Source: Agrostemma githago
Taxonomy: Eukaryota > Streptophyta > Magnoliopsida > Caryophyllales > Caryophyllaceae
Direction of reading: 5' to 3'
Length of the DNA: 64,000 nucleotides
Assembly (NCBI GenBank): GCA_958450325.1
Contig: OY288243.1
Location: 4,254,586 to 4,318,585, forward strand
Part shown: positions 10,662 to 22,858 of the stretch, piece by piece
How positions within the stretch are numbered: position 1 is the stretch's first letter
Layout of the letters: every line of letters begins with the position of its first letter
Notes under the pieces: generated by a model
Told to the model about the DNA's origin: nothing
The model's database searches: none
Seen by the model: the letters and a program-made list of their open reading frames with translations, nothing else
Position numbers and translations under genes: made by a program

Positions 10662-13600
10662 TTAAGAAGTATCGTGACTAGCAGCTGCAGCGGTGGATGG
10701 AGGATAGCACCTGTTTGTCACGAACTCACGCCTGAATCGTTCGAAGTCATTGTTTTTTATCGCTTCTCGGATATTTTGGAAGAATTCCAACATATGGTGC
10801 GTATTATGTCTGAAAGACAGCATACATTACTCAGTACATTGAAATGAGCAAATAAAACGAGACAAAGTAGTTGGGGTCAAAGAAAAACATACATTTCTAA
10901 CAGGATTTGAGCCAACATCTCATGAGCATTTAGCAGGTGATTTATATAAGCTCTTGAATGATTTTGACAGGTATAGCAGCTGCAACTTTTGACGATTGGC
11001 GAAGCATCTTTCCTGGAAAAGAATTACTCCGTATGTGATCGTGGTAGACTGCTAGATAACCAAACAAGACCAACGCCACTAAACATAGAAGTTTCATTTG
11101 AGCAAGCATCATATAGATGATCCCGGTATATTTATACCGGCACAATATGCCATAAGCTCGATTTCTGGGCAGAGTTATGTCCCGATACAGTTAAAAATTT
11201 GAGGAATTGAGTAACTATAAGAAAGTGTTTGGTGGTATGGACTAGAAGTGAGCAACTTCGAGAGCACTAATTCTGATCCCCATAAAAATGTCAGAGATGG
11301 AGGTATTCCCTGATTTAGAAAATCCAACCAAAACAGTTGAGAAGAAGAAGAATCAATGGAACAGAATAGTACAATGTACTCCCTCCATCTTTTTGAATAA
11401 GCCCCATTTCCCATTTTTTGTGAAGGAAAAAGCAGGCCCATGGGGCTAATTCAAGATGTCTAAGTTCTGAAATGTGAAAAAAGACCAAAAAAGACATTCA
11501 GCAATAAGTCCTCAGCAAAATGACAAAAATTCTATCAATGAAAGGCATTTTACGAAAAGAATGTGATGCGATAGTCTTGAACAAGTGTGGCAAATCACAG
11601 ACTTAAGAAGTTACCTGTAAGCTGTGGCCCGTAGATTGATCTTCGTAAGATCTGCCCCAACGTCACTGATGTGATCATTTGAAACGTGCGCATCCGAATT
11701 GTCAGCTGGAAATGTAAGAGCACACCCTCCTAGTGTAAGATGATATATGTATCTACATAATATAAGAAAAAAGTCGTGCCCTCAAAACAGGGAATACAAT
11801 ATCCAAGCAGAAGCGTGTATAATAAAACGAGGTCAAAAAACATAGTATTATGAAGCTTTGGAATACGTCAACACGATGGAATAAAATATAAATAGGTCAC
11901 TAAACTCATACAGTGATTCAGAACTGTCAACGGGTTTCCTAATGCCAGTTTCATATACACTAGTTATCGCAACGGCCTCATTCTGTTGTTAACACACGCT
12001 GTGTAAGGCTGCTTAAATCTGACAGTTCTCAGTCATTGAGGCACTGGGATGATATTTTTAAATATGTCACTTACAAGTTGAGCCAAAAAAAAGGACATAC
12101 AATGAATCAAATAGATCAATTCCTGCTGAAATGCCTTGAAGAATCTCCTCTGCAAGAATTTACACCAAAGTAAAATAATATAAATGACATCTAGAAATTG
12201 CTGTCGAACATGAGAAAACAAAGTCTAAAAAATATGGCTATTCGAGAGCATCATCCCATAAGGCTCATGTGAATTGTTGAGCACTTGACTGTTATTTACA
12301 ATTACTGATTTAGAAACAATTGCGTCGGTCAACATTCCCATTATTACCAATATACCTGGAAGTGAAAGTCCACAAACTTGACGAGGTTTGTCCACTGGTA
12401 ACAAATCCTAATAGCATGACAACAAAATCAACCGAATAAAACTCAATGCACGGGTAAAATCATGTGTTATCACTTATCAACACTAAACAAAATAAGCAAT
12501 CCCCACCAAATCATTCTTTTATTTTTTTTTAATACTTGTTCAGTACCATACCTTTTCTATTGTCATTTGAACATGGGGTATTTTTGCAATAATCTTTCAC
12601 AATTCACTAATTAGCTGAACTTGTCTAAGGTACTTCATTATCATCACAAACATAAAAGAAGTACAGAAGCTTACTGTGACAACAGTCAGAAGAGCATCAC
12701 GTGCATCAATGGCCTCTCCAAGTCCAAATCCACCAATCCAATACCCTACATTGGGGGGGAAGGAAAGCATACACACCCTTACAAACATAACCAAATTACT
12801 GAAAATTAAAATAAGCGAATACAACAGGTGACAGTTGAAGATAAGGCGTTAAGAACAGCAACATTGTCGGGGTAATATCATAATGATTTGCTAAGAAAAA
12901 CCACAACCAGATCACGTCATTTTCTTCCAGCAGTAGACGCAAGACATGCCAAACATGGATGCTTTCATGCTAATGCTAGAAACGGTACATATATGAAACA
13001 AAAGGCTGGATTCAAAGCCAGGGGGTTAGATGAGCTCAGGGTTTCAAACAAAGAAGCCAAAGTAATAAATAGAATAGACACCTGAGGGATTGCGTTTGAC
13101 TACTTCATGAGTACATCTTTTGCGTTGTTCCATGCTACACCCTCCAACAATGGCACCAAAAATTGATCCATCTGACTGCAACATCTCATATTAGTACAAA
13201 GAGCCAAGTGATAAGCACGTAACTTTGACACAAGTTTAACAAAAGAAACTTTTAGCTATTACCCCCATGAAATCACAAGTTAGATAAAAGAAAAGGTGCG
13301 TTAATTTGATGATGCAGGTGCCTAATGAAAGTGACTATAAGATCAGCATACTGCTCAATACAAATAAATACTAAGACATTTTCTTTATGCAATAAAAATA
13401 TAAAATAAAAATTACAAGAAGCTTGACACCAAATCACTGCACTGAATTAAGACAGATCAAGCAAGTGAAAGAAATGAAGTAGGAAAGGATCAAAATAATG
13501 ACCTAGTTACCTTGTTTAACTCAATGCATTCATCAAGCCATGACAGAGTGCGGTCCACAGCAATCTTATTCCTCTTTTCAGTAGCCCAAGCAGGAACTTC

Positions 13601-15303
13601 ATCAGGAATACTGACCCACCAATTTGGGTTCATTGACGAAATCATTTTCATGTACTCCACTGGTTTAACCTGAAATATTGTGCATGTAGCACGATAAGTT
13701 GGTGACATTCTGGTCGGTGTAAACGATCATAGCTAAAAATGAAGGACGCATAAAATTACCAAAATACGACCACAAGGAGTTTCGAAAGAGGCCCCGAATT
13801 TATTAGTGCTACTGGGTACTGGAAGGCACGAGATAGAATCCCTCAAGACAGCTCCAAATCCGTATTCTTGAAGACCAAGCAGGTTATTCAATCCACCTAC
13901 ACTAGAAATTGTGCGTGTCGAAATTCCTTCTGCACTAAAGAAACCCAACATGTTTAGTAATGAACCCATTTGAGCACTAATCTTAACAAATGCCTCAATG
14001 CTAAACAAAAAAAGTACAACAGCTAGCTGAGACTTGCCAAACGAAAGTTAGTAAGAGGACTTTCACCTAAGGCCAAAGAGACTACGAGTAGGTCTCCTAC
14101 GAGACGGACTCTCATTAAACTTATTGGAAGACCAAATTGAGGTAAAAATGGTACCTAAAGTATTAAACAAGGTATATACATCATACAACATGAAAAGGAA
14201 TACTAATAAAATTGGTCACTATTTACAATAAAAGGGGTACCTTATCATAAAAGGTTCTACAACATGAAGGAGTCATTTTGAGAGACGCCCAATAATAAAA
14301 GGGTCAAACAATACATGGAATACAGGGAAAAAAGACAAAGAAAGATCACAAGGGTGAGTTTTTTTCCCGATTGAAGAAGAGTCGCAAGGGCGATAATGAT
14401 GGTAAAGGAGTTCAAACCACAAAGCATCGCTACCACCTCTCGTGATCTAATCCACTGAGCTAACTTAGAGCAAGTCAAATGGTGAGGAAAAAAGAACTAT
14501 TTCAAGCGGGTTGTACACTCTTCAAGTTGGAAAAATAAGACCCGCTTGAAAGCTACATCGGCTATACCAACTTACAAGCTTGACTTCAAGTTGGTTTATT
14601 CTTATTGGATAATAAAATGTCAATTAGACTCACTCAAGCTACAATGCTATGTAGCTTACAATTGGTATCATATTCATATGTAGCTCTAAAACAAATATTG
14701 ATGTGGCAAGGCCATTGGACTTGCTCTCAGTTGGGTAGTTGGCATGGGTGAATCTTGGACTTGGGAATTCGACTCAACCCAAAACCGTTAAAAACTCGGT
14801 CCAGATTGATAGGCTGTTTAACAAATGAGGGGACGAAACCAGTGCGCATTCTCCATCTCACTTTTGTGTGTATGGAGTGGCACCAGAATAGAACAGAACA
14901 GGACACAAAAGTGAGACAGAGGATCCACATTGTACGGAAACAATCCCTAGAATTTAAACCAAAGTGACACAATAACCTCAACAGTGAAATTCCTGTATGA
15001 TGATTGATGATATGTAAATTGCAATATACTTCAACTCTAGTGAAGAAACAAATTATCACAAAAGAAAGAGGGTAAGATTGAAGAAACTCACAAGTGAAGA
15101 GGGGAAAACTGGAGGAGAAGGGGACTTGAGTTGGGGGAAGGGAGAGAGGAAAGAAGGTCAGGCGAGAGAAAGTGAGGGAGGCCTCTCCGGGTAGACAGCA
15201 ACAAACATGGGGTTTCTATGGGCGCCGACTCCGACGACCCGGGCAGCTGTAACACTCCTACCCGTGCTCTTCCGCTGCTTAACCTCTCCACCCTGAACTT
15301 CAT
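10662..15303 (-). CDS. QTRT2: Queuine tRNA-ribosyltransferase accessory subunit 2
   Basis: The non-catalytic partner of the eukaryotic tRNA-guanine transglycosylase, which puts queuine at wobble position 34 of GUN tRNAs. Ten exons on the minus strand join in frame: 15303-15092, 13934-13760, 13669-13511, 13175-13082, 12745-12675, 12407-12356, 12149-12101, 11752-11615, 11012-10893 and 10809-10662. All introns are GT-AG and the product is 405 residues, near the usual ~400-415. Signatures include IETPCLLLSTRRGLPHFLSP (N-terminus), STNKFGASFETPCGR, SIFGAIVGGC, GYWIGGFGLGEA and LPEEILQGISAGIDLFDS. The zinc site of the TGT family is present as C327, C329, C332 and H358. The start at 15303 gives the expected MKFRVERLSSGRARVGVLQL opening; an in-frame ATG further upstream adds a non-family extension. 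No lesion was found. Confidence 0.95.
14260..14478 (-). repeat. SINE-like tRNA-derived sequence in QTRT2 intron 1
   Basis: On the minus strand TAGCTCAGTGG (14462-14452) is a perfect pol III A box and GGTTTGAACTCC (14418-14407) is a near-consensus B box, 33 nt apart. A non-tRNA body follows to about 14260. This is the head-and-body layout of a plant SINE. I could not fix its ends or a target duplication, so the boundaries are approximate. Confidence 0.6.
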
Positions 15304-15781
15304 CGGAAGATTTGAGGAGGACGGGGGGTATAGCGACGCTGAAATAGGGTGCGCAAACACGTACGTACGGTTATTTAATAGGGACTCCATCCGATAGGCA
15401 CAAAATACTCTGTACATGATTATGAATATTTTTTCATACAAAGGTTATTTTAGTAATTATTCTCTTCAGTCATTATTTATCGTCTCGTTTCCTTTTGTAC
15501 ATAAAATAAGAAATGAATATTAAATGATACAGAAATGACGGTAGGGTAGTGAAGAATTAATATAAAATGGTAAAGAAATGAAGGGTGGACCTTAAAATGT
15601 AAAATTGAATGATATTTTTGGTAAATAAAGGATAGAAAAAAAAGTATACTCCGTAATATAATAAGAATGTAAAATATAAATGGATAGTTGAGAAGTGGAC
15701 AAAAAATAAATACATACCAAATAAAGAAAGTTGGACGAAAAATAGTGACGGGGAGGAGTAGTATAGTGGTTAAGACTTGAG
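15304..15781. other. Upstream region of QTRT2, AT-rich
   Basis: This should hold the QTRT2 promoter and 5' UTR. I saw no clear TATA box at a convincing distance. The word ACTCCGTAATA near 15650 is typical of Stowaway debris. No gene is supported. Confidence 0.4.
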
Positions 15782-16363
15782 ACATTTTTTTTTTTGAAGT
15801 AAAGATCAATATCATTAATAATAAGTCATCCGGCATCTACAAACGATGTCAAATTGAACTGAATACAGATTTGTAAAAAATAAATAAAGAACATCATTGA
15901 GACAAAGATCCCTATTAGAATAATGCGCTTCTGCATAGCCTTCTATATATCGTTGTTTATTGACATTGTCTTTCGCGAAGGAATCTATAGATCTGATGAA
16001 ATAGCTCCATGATGATGAACTTTCTCTATTTTGACAAATAGTAGACCGAGATCTGACCTCAATTGTATCGCCGTACGTAGGGATTCCATTGTTCTCATGA
16101 TCTTGCACATAGTTCTTGAAATCTAAGCCCTATACTAATGTAAACGACTGAAACCTCGAAATAAAAGAAAAAACCTCGAAATAAAGGACGAAAACAACTC
16201 TCATAAAAGAGAGACTTTTATTGAATAAGATTTGTTAACTAATAATTGAGATTAAAACAATTTTTGGGGCTTACCATCAATTAATTATCGATGGAGGCCC
16301 CAGATTGAGGAGGAAAAATAGGATTTTTTTTAATGAGAAAGAGGAGGAAAACTAAGACTTGAG
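15782..16363 (-). mobile_element. Non-LTR retro-insertion with poly(A) and 11-bp duplication
   Basis: The 11-bp word TAAGACTTGAG occurs at 15771-15781 and again at 16353-16363. Just inside the left copy is a T run (about 15785-15795), which on the minus strand is a poly(A) tail at the 3' end of the insert. Together these mark a target-primed insertion of about 570 bp. The body has a 97-codon minus-strand frame (16108-15815) ending VCRCRMTYY that I do not recognise. It could be a 5'-truncated LINE or a retro-copied transcript. Confidence 0.6.
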
Positions 16364-17130
16364 CGGTGGTACCATTGAAAAATTTCGCAACCAATTGTAG
16401 TACTCTATATGATTCTCTCCTTATTATTAATTTGTGTTATGTACAATCTTCACGGTGGTTTTGTGAACCAATGCCATTTTTTAGTGTTTTGTTTGTTTCA
16501 TTGTACGTAGTAATTTGAATGTTTTTACATCATTTTTTCTATGGCTTGACATTCAGCGGGTGTTCCACGTTATCGTACATCCTAACCAATAAGAAACTTT
16601 AACACTATTTCTTAAATTATTTAAAAGTAGCTAGTCGCCATGCCCGTGCACCGCACGGGATTACTAATTCACTTGTCTAACTTCCATGTGGTTGTCACGA
16701 CGCGTGCTTGTAGTGGGTGTCGTAATCGTGAATAGGACAGATGTTGCGAAGATCGAATCATCAAAGCTACTAAAAGACGCATGACATGTAAATATAAAGA
16801 ATGAAAGAAGTTGACATGATCCAGTCTAAGGAATAAACAGACATTAAATAATTCGTATACTATAAAATAATTGCAATATTTAATCTGCATAAATTATGCC
16901 CTTGTTCTTCTGTGTTTTTCTCTGTCGGGGTCTATTTTGTCTTTTCAACTTTTGGCCTCTTTTTCTCTATTGTTTCCTTTGCTACAGATGCTTCTTTCGC
17001 CGTCACTTCGAAGCTGTAAGTCATTTTTGGTGTGGAAATTTTGTTACTGAAATATAAGTGAAAAATTGCTTGTAGTTGGTGTGCGTAATAATAGTTAACT
17101 TACTCCTTGTTTATCTTTCTCTTCTCATTT

Positions 17131-20100
17131 TTAGCTGAGGTGTTCACCGGAGGGTCGGACTTTGTTGTAGGCTAACTTTCTAAGTTGTCTTGTTGTGCTT
17201 GCTCCTGCGAAAACAATTGAGTTGTTTGGGTATATGGTCTCGTGTGTAAAAAGATGCTGGTGTTTTTGGGTAAGAATTGTTGTTGTTACCTCTATTTTTG
17301 CCCCCCTTTCCACTGTGGTTGGAGTTAGAGGGTCCTTTGACGTCGGCAATACCTTTTGACACTTTAGTTCCCGTTTGGAGTTGTATTTGGTAATCCTAAT
17401 CTTGACTTTCATGGTGTATTCTCTCCCGACACATTGTTGGAGTATGTAAGACATACTTTCTCCTTTCCCTCATTATGTTTTTCGCTCTCTTGTTAGGACA
17501 AAACGGTTAAAATTTGTTCGAGTAGTTGGTGTATTATTTGTTGTGCGTACCCTTTCATATTGGGTTGATAATGCTTCGATTGGTCTCCCAACTATCTTCT
17601 CAGCTTCTCTCCCAAAAATCACCAAAGATGCATATGCTATTTCGTCCGCTATTGTAGTGATTAATCTGTGCCTGTGTTGTAGGTATTAACATATTTGTGA
17701 TATTCTCTAGGAGCAGTAGATAGGTTTAACATACCGTACGGTGAGTTATATTTTTTGTGTTTTTTCTTACCTTTGTTTGGGGTAGGGTATTGGTTCGTTA
17801 CATTGGCGACACTTTCCGTCCTCGTCGATTCCAACGGGGCATGATGTGCAAGACTGATACCGCCAATCAACATCTGTTTTTACTTCTATTATCGTTCTGT
17901 GGCATTTGTATACCTCATTCTGTTCCAATTGTTTCATTTAATCGGAAATTTTCAATGGTATATCATATCAGTAGGTATGCGATGTCTGTCGACATTACCT
18001 GATCGTCGACATCTGCTTGTAGAAGCTCTACAATGGTTGAAGTGACCATATCTTCTGCGACCTCAGCATCGAGGACTCTTATTTGAACGGGTTCCTGGTC
18101 CCTTTAGGGTGGTATGGCAACGCAAATAATAATATGTTACTAATCTAGTATATGTGAGATCGGGGACATGGTTCATGTGCGTTTTTTTTTATTGTGGGGG
18201 CAAACGGTTACCTTTGCAGTAATATTCTTGTCTCTGGCAAGTCCAAGTCGAGGAAGACCTTGGTTCCATATGTGGATTGTAATTGGTAATCTCCCACATC
18301 GGTGTTGTAGTCTTTGTTAATAAGTATGATATGTGCAGCATTATTATAGGTAAAAAGATCAGTCGAATGTGATTAGACTAACCGTGATTAAATCAAAGCA
18401 ATTTAACTAATATGATTTGTAACAATAAAAAAACTTAAAACCAATTAGTTTAAAATGGTTCCTATGTGACTGCAAATAAAGATTCAACGGGTACCTAATA
18501 TTTATGTTAATAACATATTAACGCGTGTCCATTAGACACATGTTAGAAAAACCGTTAACATAATACCTACATAATATTAAGTGACATTATAATATTTGGC
18601 TTTATTATACATTTTAACTAAGTTAATAACATAATATTAAGCGTACATCCCCTTTTTATTGTCCTTTCGACTTTGTATGGTCGTACTAAACCACGGGTTT
18701 ATAAACAATCGAGACGATAGAGAAGTACTGTTTAGTGCTAAGCCGAAATGCGTAGAAATCAGAAGTAGCAGTAGTAGTTAGGGGTGTTCACCGGTCCAAA
18801 CCCGGACCGGACCGGCTTGACCCGCTGACCGGCAACCCAAAAAATCCAAACCCGCGGACCGGACCGGTTAACAAAGAACCCGGACCGGACCGGACCCTCT
18901 TAAGACCGGACCGGACCGGACCGACAAACTACACTAAATTTGATTAATTTTTTTAAATGTGGACCGGACCGCGGACCAGCAACCAAGTTTTTGGAGACCC
19001 ACGGACCGGACCGGTATGTAGCCGGTCCGGACAGTCCGAATCGGTCATGTTTACCGGTCCGGGTCACTTTTTGAACACCTCTAGTAGTAGTAGGTGAGTA
19101 GGAGTGAGGTTGAAAGAGGAGAAAAGAGAAGTACTGGTAGTACGTTGATGTGTCAAAATATGTGCATCCACATACACATGTTACATGTTCCATGTACATT
19201 TTCCTTGGCATTGAAGTGGCGTAGGTTTATGTTGCTTTATTTTCTCATATCACACAATACGGAGTAGTGAACAAATTTTTTGAAAATCAAAAAGATGAAC
19301 GATAAAAGTTGATAAACAAAAGTTTATTACCTTCATAATTTATGACCCTTGCAGATGTGATGACTACGACCATGTCATGTCCATTTTGCCGGCTAATTTC
19401 TTCTCTAATGTAGTCAGACGCATCACCCCATAAATTCACGTTCACTATTTTTTCCCTGCATGTAGTCATTATATTGTGATAAGTTAATTACTTTACACGT
19501 AGGTCTATGCGTGGTGAAGCCGGTGAAGGTATCTTTCATCTTGTATTTGTATTTGACGTAAATGTGTCCGACCATTTTTTGTTAGCACTTCCCTTTTCTC
19601 TTCGATCGTTTTTAGGAAGCCAACAACGTCTGCACCATGTTAATAAAAAAAAGTGAATAGGCAAATAGAGTGTTTAGATAGTAAAATTGTTACATTTTAT
19701 AGTGCATGTGTCGGTGTACTTGCCTATCAAATAATCATTTTTGTTGTTGCGTTCTTCCAATTTGTCTAGTGGGTGGAATTCGAATTTGTGGAGTGGAATA
19801 CTTTGAGTTTGGTCCTTATCCTTCTGTATCGATGTAAATGGGGTGTACTTGATGATGTGTGGGTTTCCTTTTACTGATTTGTACGATCTATTATTTTGCG
19901 CCACCTCAAAATGTTGGAGGGTGTACATTTTTCCCTCGTGCAGCACGCCTTCATATGAGGTCACCCACTGTTTGGGTATTATTGCATGTATATGGTTTCT
20001 CTGGCCAGAATGAGATGAAACAAAATGTTCAGTAATTTTTTAGCACCGACAAAAATAGACAGAGAATCAAAATGGTTGTCCAATTGAAGGGTTGGGACCT

Positions 20101-20250
20101 TACCTCTTTGTCTAATAGCACCATGTTTAGCGACAGTGGGGGGCTGTTTTTGTTCGGTATTACGCGTCATATCCTTGTGCCTCGTGCTGTTATCTGATAT
20201 TTGGACTTTGAGGGGACCAAGCCTGCAATGGTAGTTCTTATTGGCGTCAT
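17131..20250 (-). pseudogene. Replication protein A large-subunit-like (RPA1) pseudogene
   Basis: A single-stranded-DNA-binding protein of the RPA1 type found in plant Helitrons and as host paralogues. Minus-strand exons I could place: 20250-20104, 20000-19724, 19629-19533, 19455-19331, 18290-18212, 18101-17999, 17919-17771, 17671-17551 and about 17460-17131. Signatures include MTPIRTTIAGLVPS, YEGVLHEGKMYTLQHFEVA, PLHKFEFHPLDKLEERNN, NVNLWGDASDYI and YQLQSTYGTKVFLDLDLPE. The C-terminal zinc finger shows SCTSC and KCRQCNEPIPYPKQ. Intron 2 is GC-AG (donor GCAAGT). Lesions are a TGA where codon 28 should be tryptophan, and an AT where the donor of exon 3 should be GT. The last exon does not join cleanly in phase. 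Intron 4 contains a hAT MITE. Confidence 0.85.
18779..19083. mobile_element. hAT-type MITE rich in GGACCGG repeats
   Basis: The termini TAGGGGTGTTCA and TGAACACCTCTA are inverted with one mismatch, and an 8-bp duplication GTAGTAGT flanks the 305-bp element exactly. The flanks are a GTA repeat, so the duplication is less informative than usual. The interior is packed with overlapping GGACCGG/CCGGTCC words, giving many short self-complementary stretches. Confidence 0.8.
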
Positions 20251-20658
20251 TTGTTTCCTTTGTTGTCTGTGGTTAGGTTATTTTGTTGCAATATTGTGTC
20301 GCGTATTTTAGCTTGGGTGTTAAAAGAGTGTATCGGTAGAGTAGTGTGCATGGGGTATTTAGAAGCGGCTAGTATAGTAACGTGAGAATAAATGTTTAGA
20401 GGAATCATTTTATTCATTGCGTAATTGAATGTGTCATTATCATTGTTATTTAACTAAATATTTTGAGGAATCTTGTCACCTAGGATTCTACATCATCAAT
20501 GAGGAAAAAGTTAAAGAGTTTACATTTCAATAATAACCGACTTTGATTGCTTTACCTAGGATTCTACATCATCAATGAGGAAGAAATTGATGAGTTCCTC
20601 ACCTTGGATTCTACCTAATGAATGAGAAAGAAGTTGAAAGAGCTTACATTTCACCATA

Positions 20659-22198
20659 TTAGCTAACTATTTTAGAACCCGTGCAGATGCACGGGTGTAT
20701 ACAATAGGGTTTAACTAAAAAAAATTATAATGAAACTAATAATAGTATCATGTATAAAATAAAGTCGGACATGAGGGCAGTATTCTACAAATTATGAGTA
20801 CGAATTATTATTAAAGCATTTGGTAATAAGATGTGTTGAATTGATTCTACAAATTCCGAAACACTTCTTTGTAAACTATATTTTCAGTACCATTGAAAAT
20901 CTGAAAATCTTGGCCATATTAAAAATTTTAATCTTTTTTTGCTGGTGACCCTAGATAAGGTGACGTAGAGTTGACCATGACTGAAAATTGATTTTGGAAG
21001 ATACAAATATACAATCCAACTTGTGAAAGGTTTGACCTTGACTTTTGTTGATAGTCATTGCGTAGCACACCATTACTGGAAACTGTTTTCATTACAACTT
21101 AATCGACAATGTATTAGAATCCGATGGACTCAAAATCATCCGAGGGGTAAGAACTTTGTCGCCCGTGTTTACACCTGTGATAATGGTAGCTTGGATTATG
21201 TGGTCCCCGAGTTGATCGACCACTAATCTTGTGTCGTTGCACAACCCAACGACTTGATCTATGTTTCGCATAAGGATTATGTAGACATGAGTATAAAGTC
21301 AAGTTGTTTCTCCATTAGAAGGGAAAACTTTCTCCTATGCATAGACAATTCTTCCTTTGATGTGCCACATTTCTTTGTCTGGTTGATTGAATACCATCAT
21401 ATTGGGTGATGTTTGAAGCCATTGTGGACGATGTAATAAAGATGCTGACCAACAATTTCTTTGAACTAAGAACAATATATGGTTACCACGTTTATATATA
21501 TGGATACCATAATTTTTTGCTATTATTTCTATAGTATTCTCGCTATAATATTATATACAGAGTAGTATTCTTGCTATTATTTGTAGTATTCTTGCCATAC
21601 ATGCATTCCGTAATATGGTTGTCATTATATGGTTGAAATAATTTTGATCGGTATATAGTATTAATATACTCCAGTAATGTTGCTATACATATGTAGTGCA
21701 TATTTTATTCTTGGCATAAATCCATACTCCGTATATTTTATTTGCTAGGATTATTTTTACGGGAATGGAACACCAGTGTTGCTATTATTTAGTGTTAATC
21801 GCTAATATTTAGGGATTAAAAAATTTTAATTAGGTGATTATTAGTTATCTGAAGTTATGGTATTGATTCATAATATTATTAGTTGATGTGTTTATACACG
21901 ACAATTGATTTTTATTTTATGTAGTAATGATAATAATAATAATTAATCATGTACTATTATTACGTAATTTGATTGAATTTATATTTAATATATTAATTGA
22001 TAAATTACATCACTATCAGAATATTTTAAACTTGTGGCTATGTCATTTTAAGAATGTATATACCAAAATATCTCATCGATATGGAGTATTAGATTAATAT
22101 GGAAAATGCGATATATTAAGAAAGCGTTTTTGGCGCCAAAAAACCAAATGTGTGGTTTCTGTATTATATATTAGTATAGATAGATAGATTAGTATAGA
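20659..22198 (-). mobile_element. Small nested non-autonomous Helitron
   Basis: On the minus strand it begins TCTATACTAATCTATC after a host A (22199), and ends with the perfect hairpin ACCCGTGCA-TC-TGCACGGGT (20696-20677), 14 bases, then CTAA (20662-20659) before a host T. All three Helitron rules (A/T target, 5' TC, hairpin then CTRR) hold. It is 1540 bp, AT-rich and without coding capacity. The host sequence on each side carries related 'ATGAATGAGAAAGAAG' repeats. Confidence 0.65.
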
Positions 22199-22802
22199 TG
22201 AATGAGAAAGAAGTTGAAAGGTTGTAAGTAATAATAACCGACTTTGATTACTTTACCTAGGATTCAACATCATCAATGAGGAAGAAGTTGATGAGTTCTT
22301 CACCTTGGATTCTACATACCTGAGAAAGAAGTTGAAAGGTTCTAACTAATAATAACCGACTTTATGTATTCAACTCCCGTCTTTTCAATTCCTATCCAAT
22401 CGCATCGCGCCAAGTGTCCTACCTTAGAATTGAGCATTTGTTGAATAGAGCATGGAGAGTGCATGAAGAGTGCTTTAGTGCTTTACTTTCAAGCATAACT
22501 CCTTCCTTTTCATAACTACCTCATTTTCATCTTCCACTCCATAACTCCTTTCTTTTCATCTTCCACTTCATAACTCCCTCCATAACTCCTTCCTCTTTTT
22601 CATCTTCCACTTCATACCTTTTCATCTTCCACTTCATAACTCCCTCCGTAACTTCTTCCTCCTTTTCATCTTCCACTTCATACCTTTTTATCTTCCATCC
22701 AATAGTATCGTGACACGTGACTTGCTTTAGCTTTGAGATTTGGGGAAATGAAGGAGGAAGAATGCTTTGTTGTTCTTTTAATATAATATATAGATTGTGA
22801 TC

Positions 22803-22858
22803 CCACTTTAAATAAGGAGTACAATAAAATCCACTTTAAATAAGGAGTACAATAAAAT
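22803..22858 (+). repeat. 28-bp tandem duplication
   Basis: Two exact adjacent copies of a 28-bp unit starting CCACTTTAAATAAGGAG (22803-22830 and 22831-22858), just outside the 5' end of the candidate Helitron. Confidence 0.9.

Larger units (their letters stand above)
16631..22794 (-). mobile_element. Candidate Helitron carrying an RPA1-like gene
   Basis: On the minus strand the right boundary reads TCTATATATTATATTAAAAG, preceded by A, which fits the 5' terminus of plant Helitrons (A then TC). The left boundary has the hairpin CCCGTGC-GGT-GCACGGG (16659-16643), eight spacer bases and CTAG (16634-16631), fitting the 3' rule of hairpin then CTRR. The next host base is C rather than the expected T. 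Inside are an RPA1-like pseudogene in the same orientation, a nested small Helitron and a hAT MITE. No Rep/helicase is present, so the unit is non-autonomous if real. The pairing of these two ends is inferred. Confidence 0.5.

Noticed and set aside
11379..11460. A Stowaway MITE in a QTRT2 intron
   Set aside because: Only one end (ACTCCCTCC) is visible; no matching inverted end or TA duplication was found nearby.
15477..15836. A 119-codon membrane-like protein on the minus strand
   Set aside because: F/I/L/Y content reflects AT-rich DNA; it overlaps the boundary of the retro-insertion and has no family features.
16643..16668. A plus-strand Helitron 3' end (hairpin then CTAA before T at 16664)
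   Set aside because: Possible, but the spacer is only four bases; the minus-strand reading has an eight-base spacer and agrees with the orientation of the RPA1-like gene and the right-hand TC end. Kept as an alternative.
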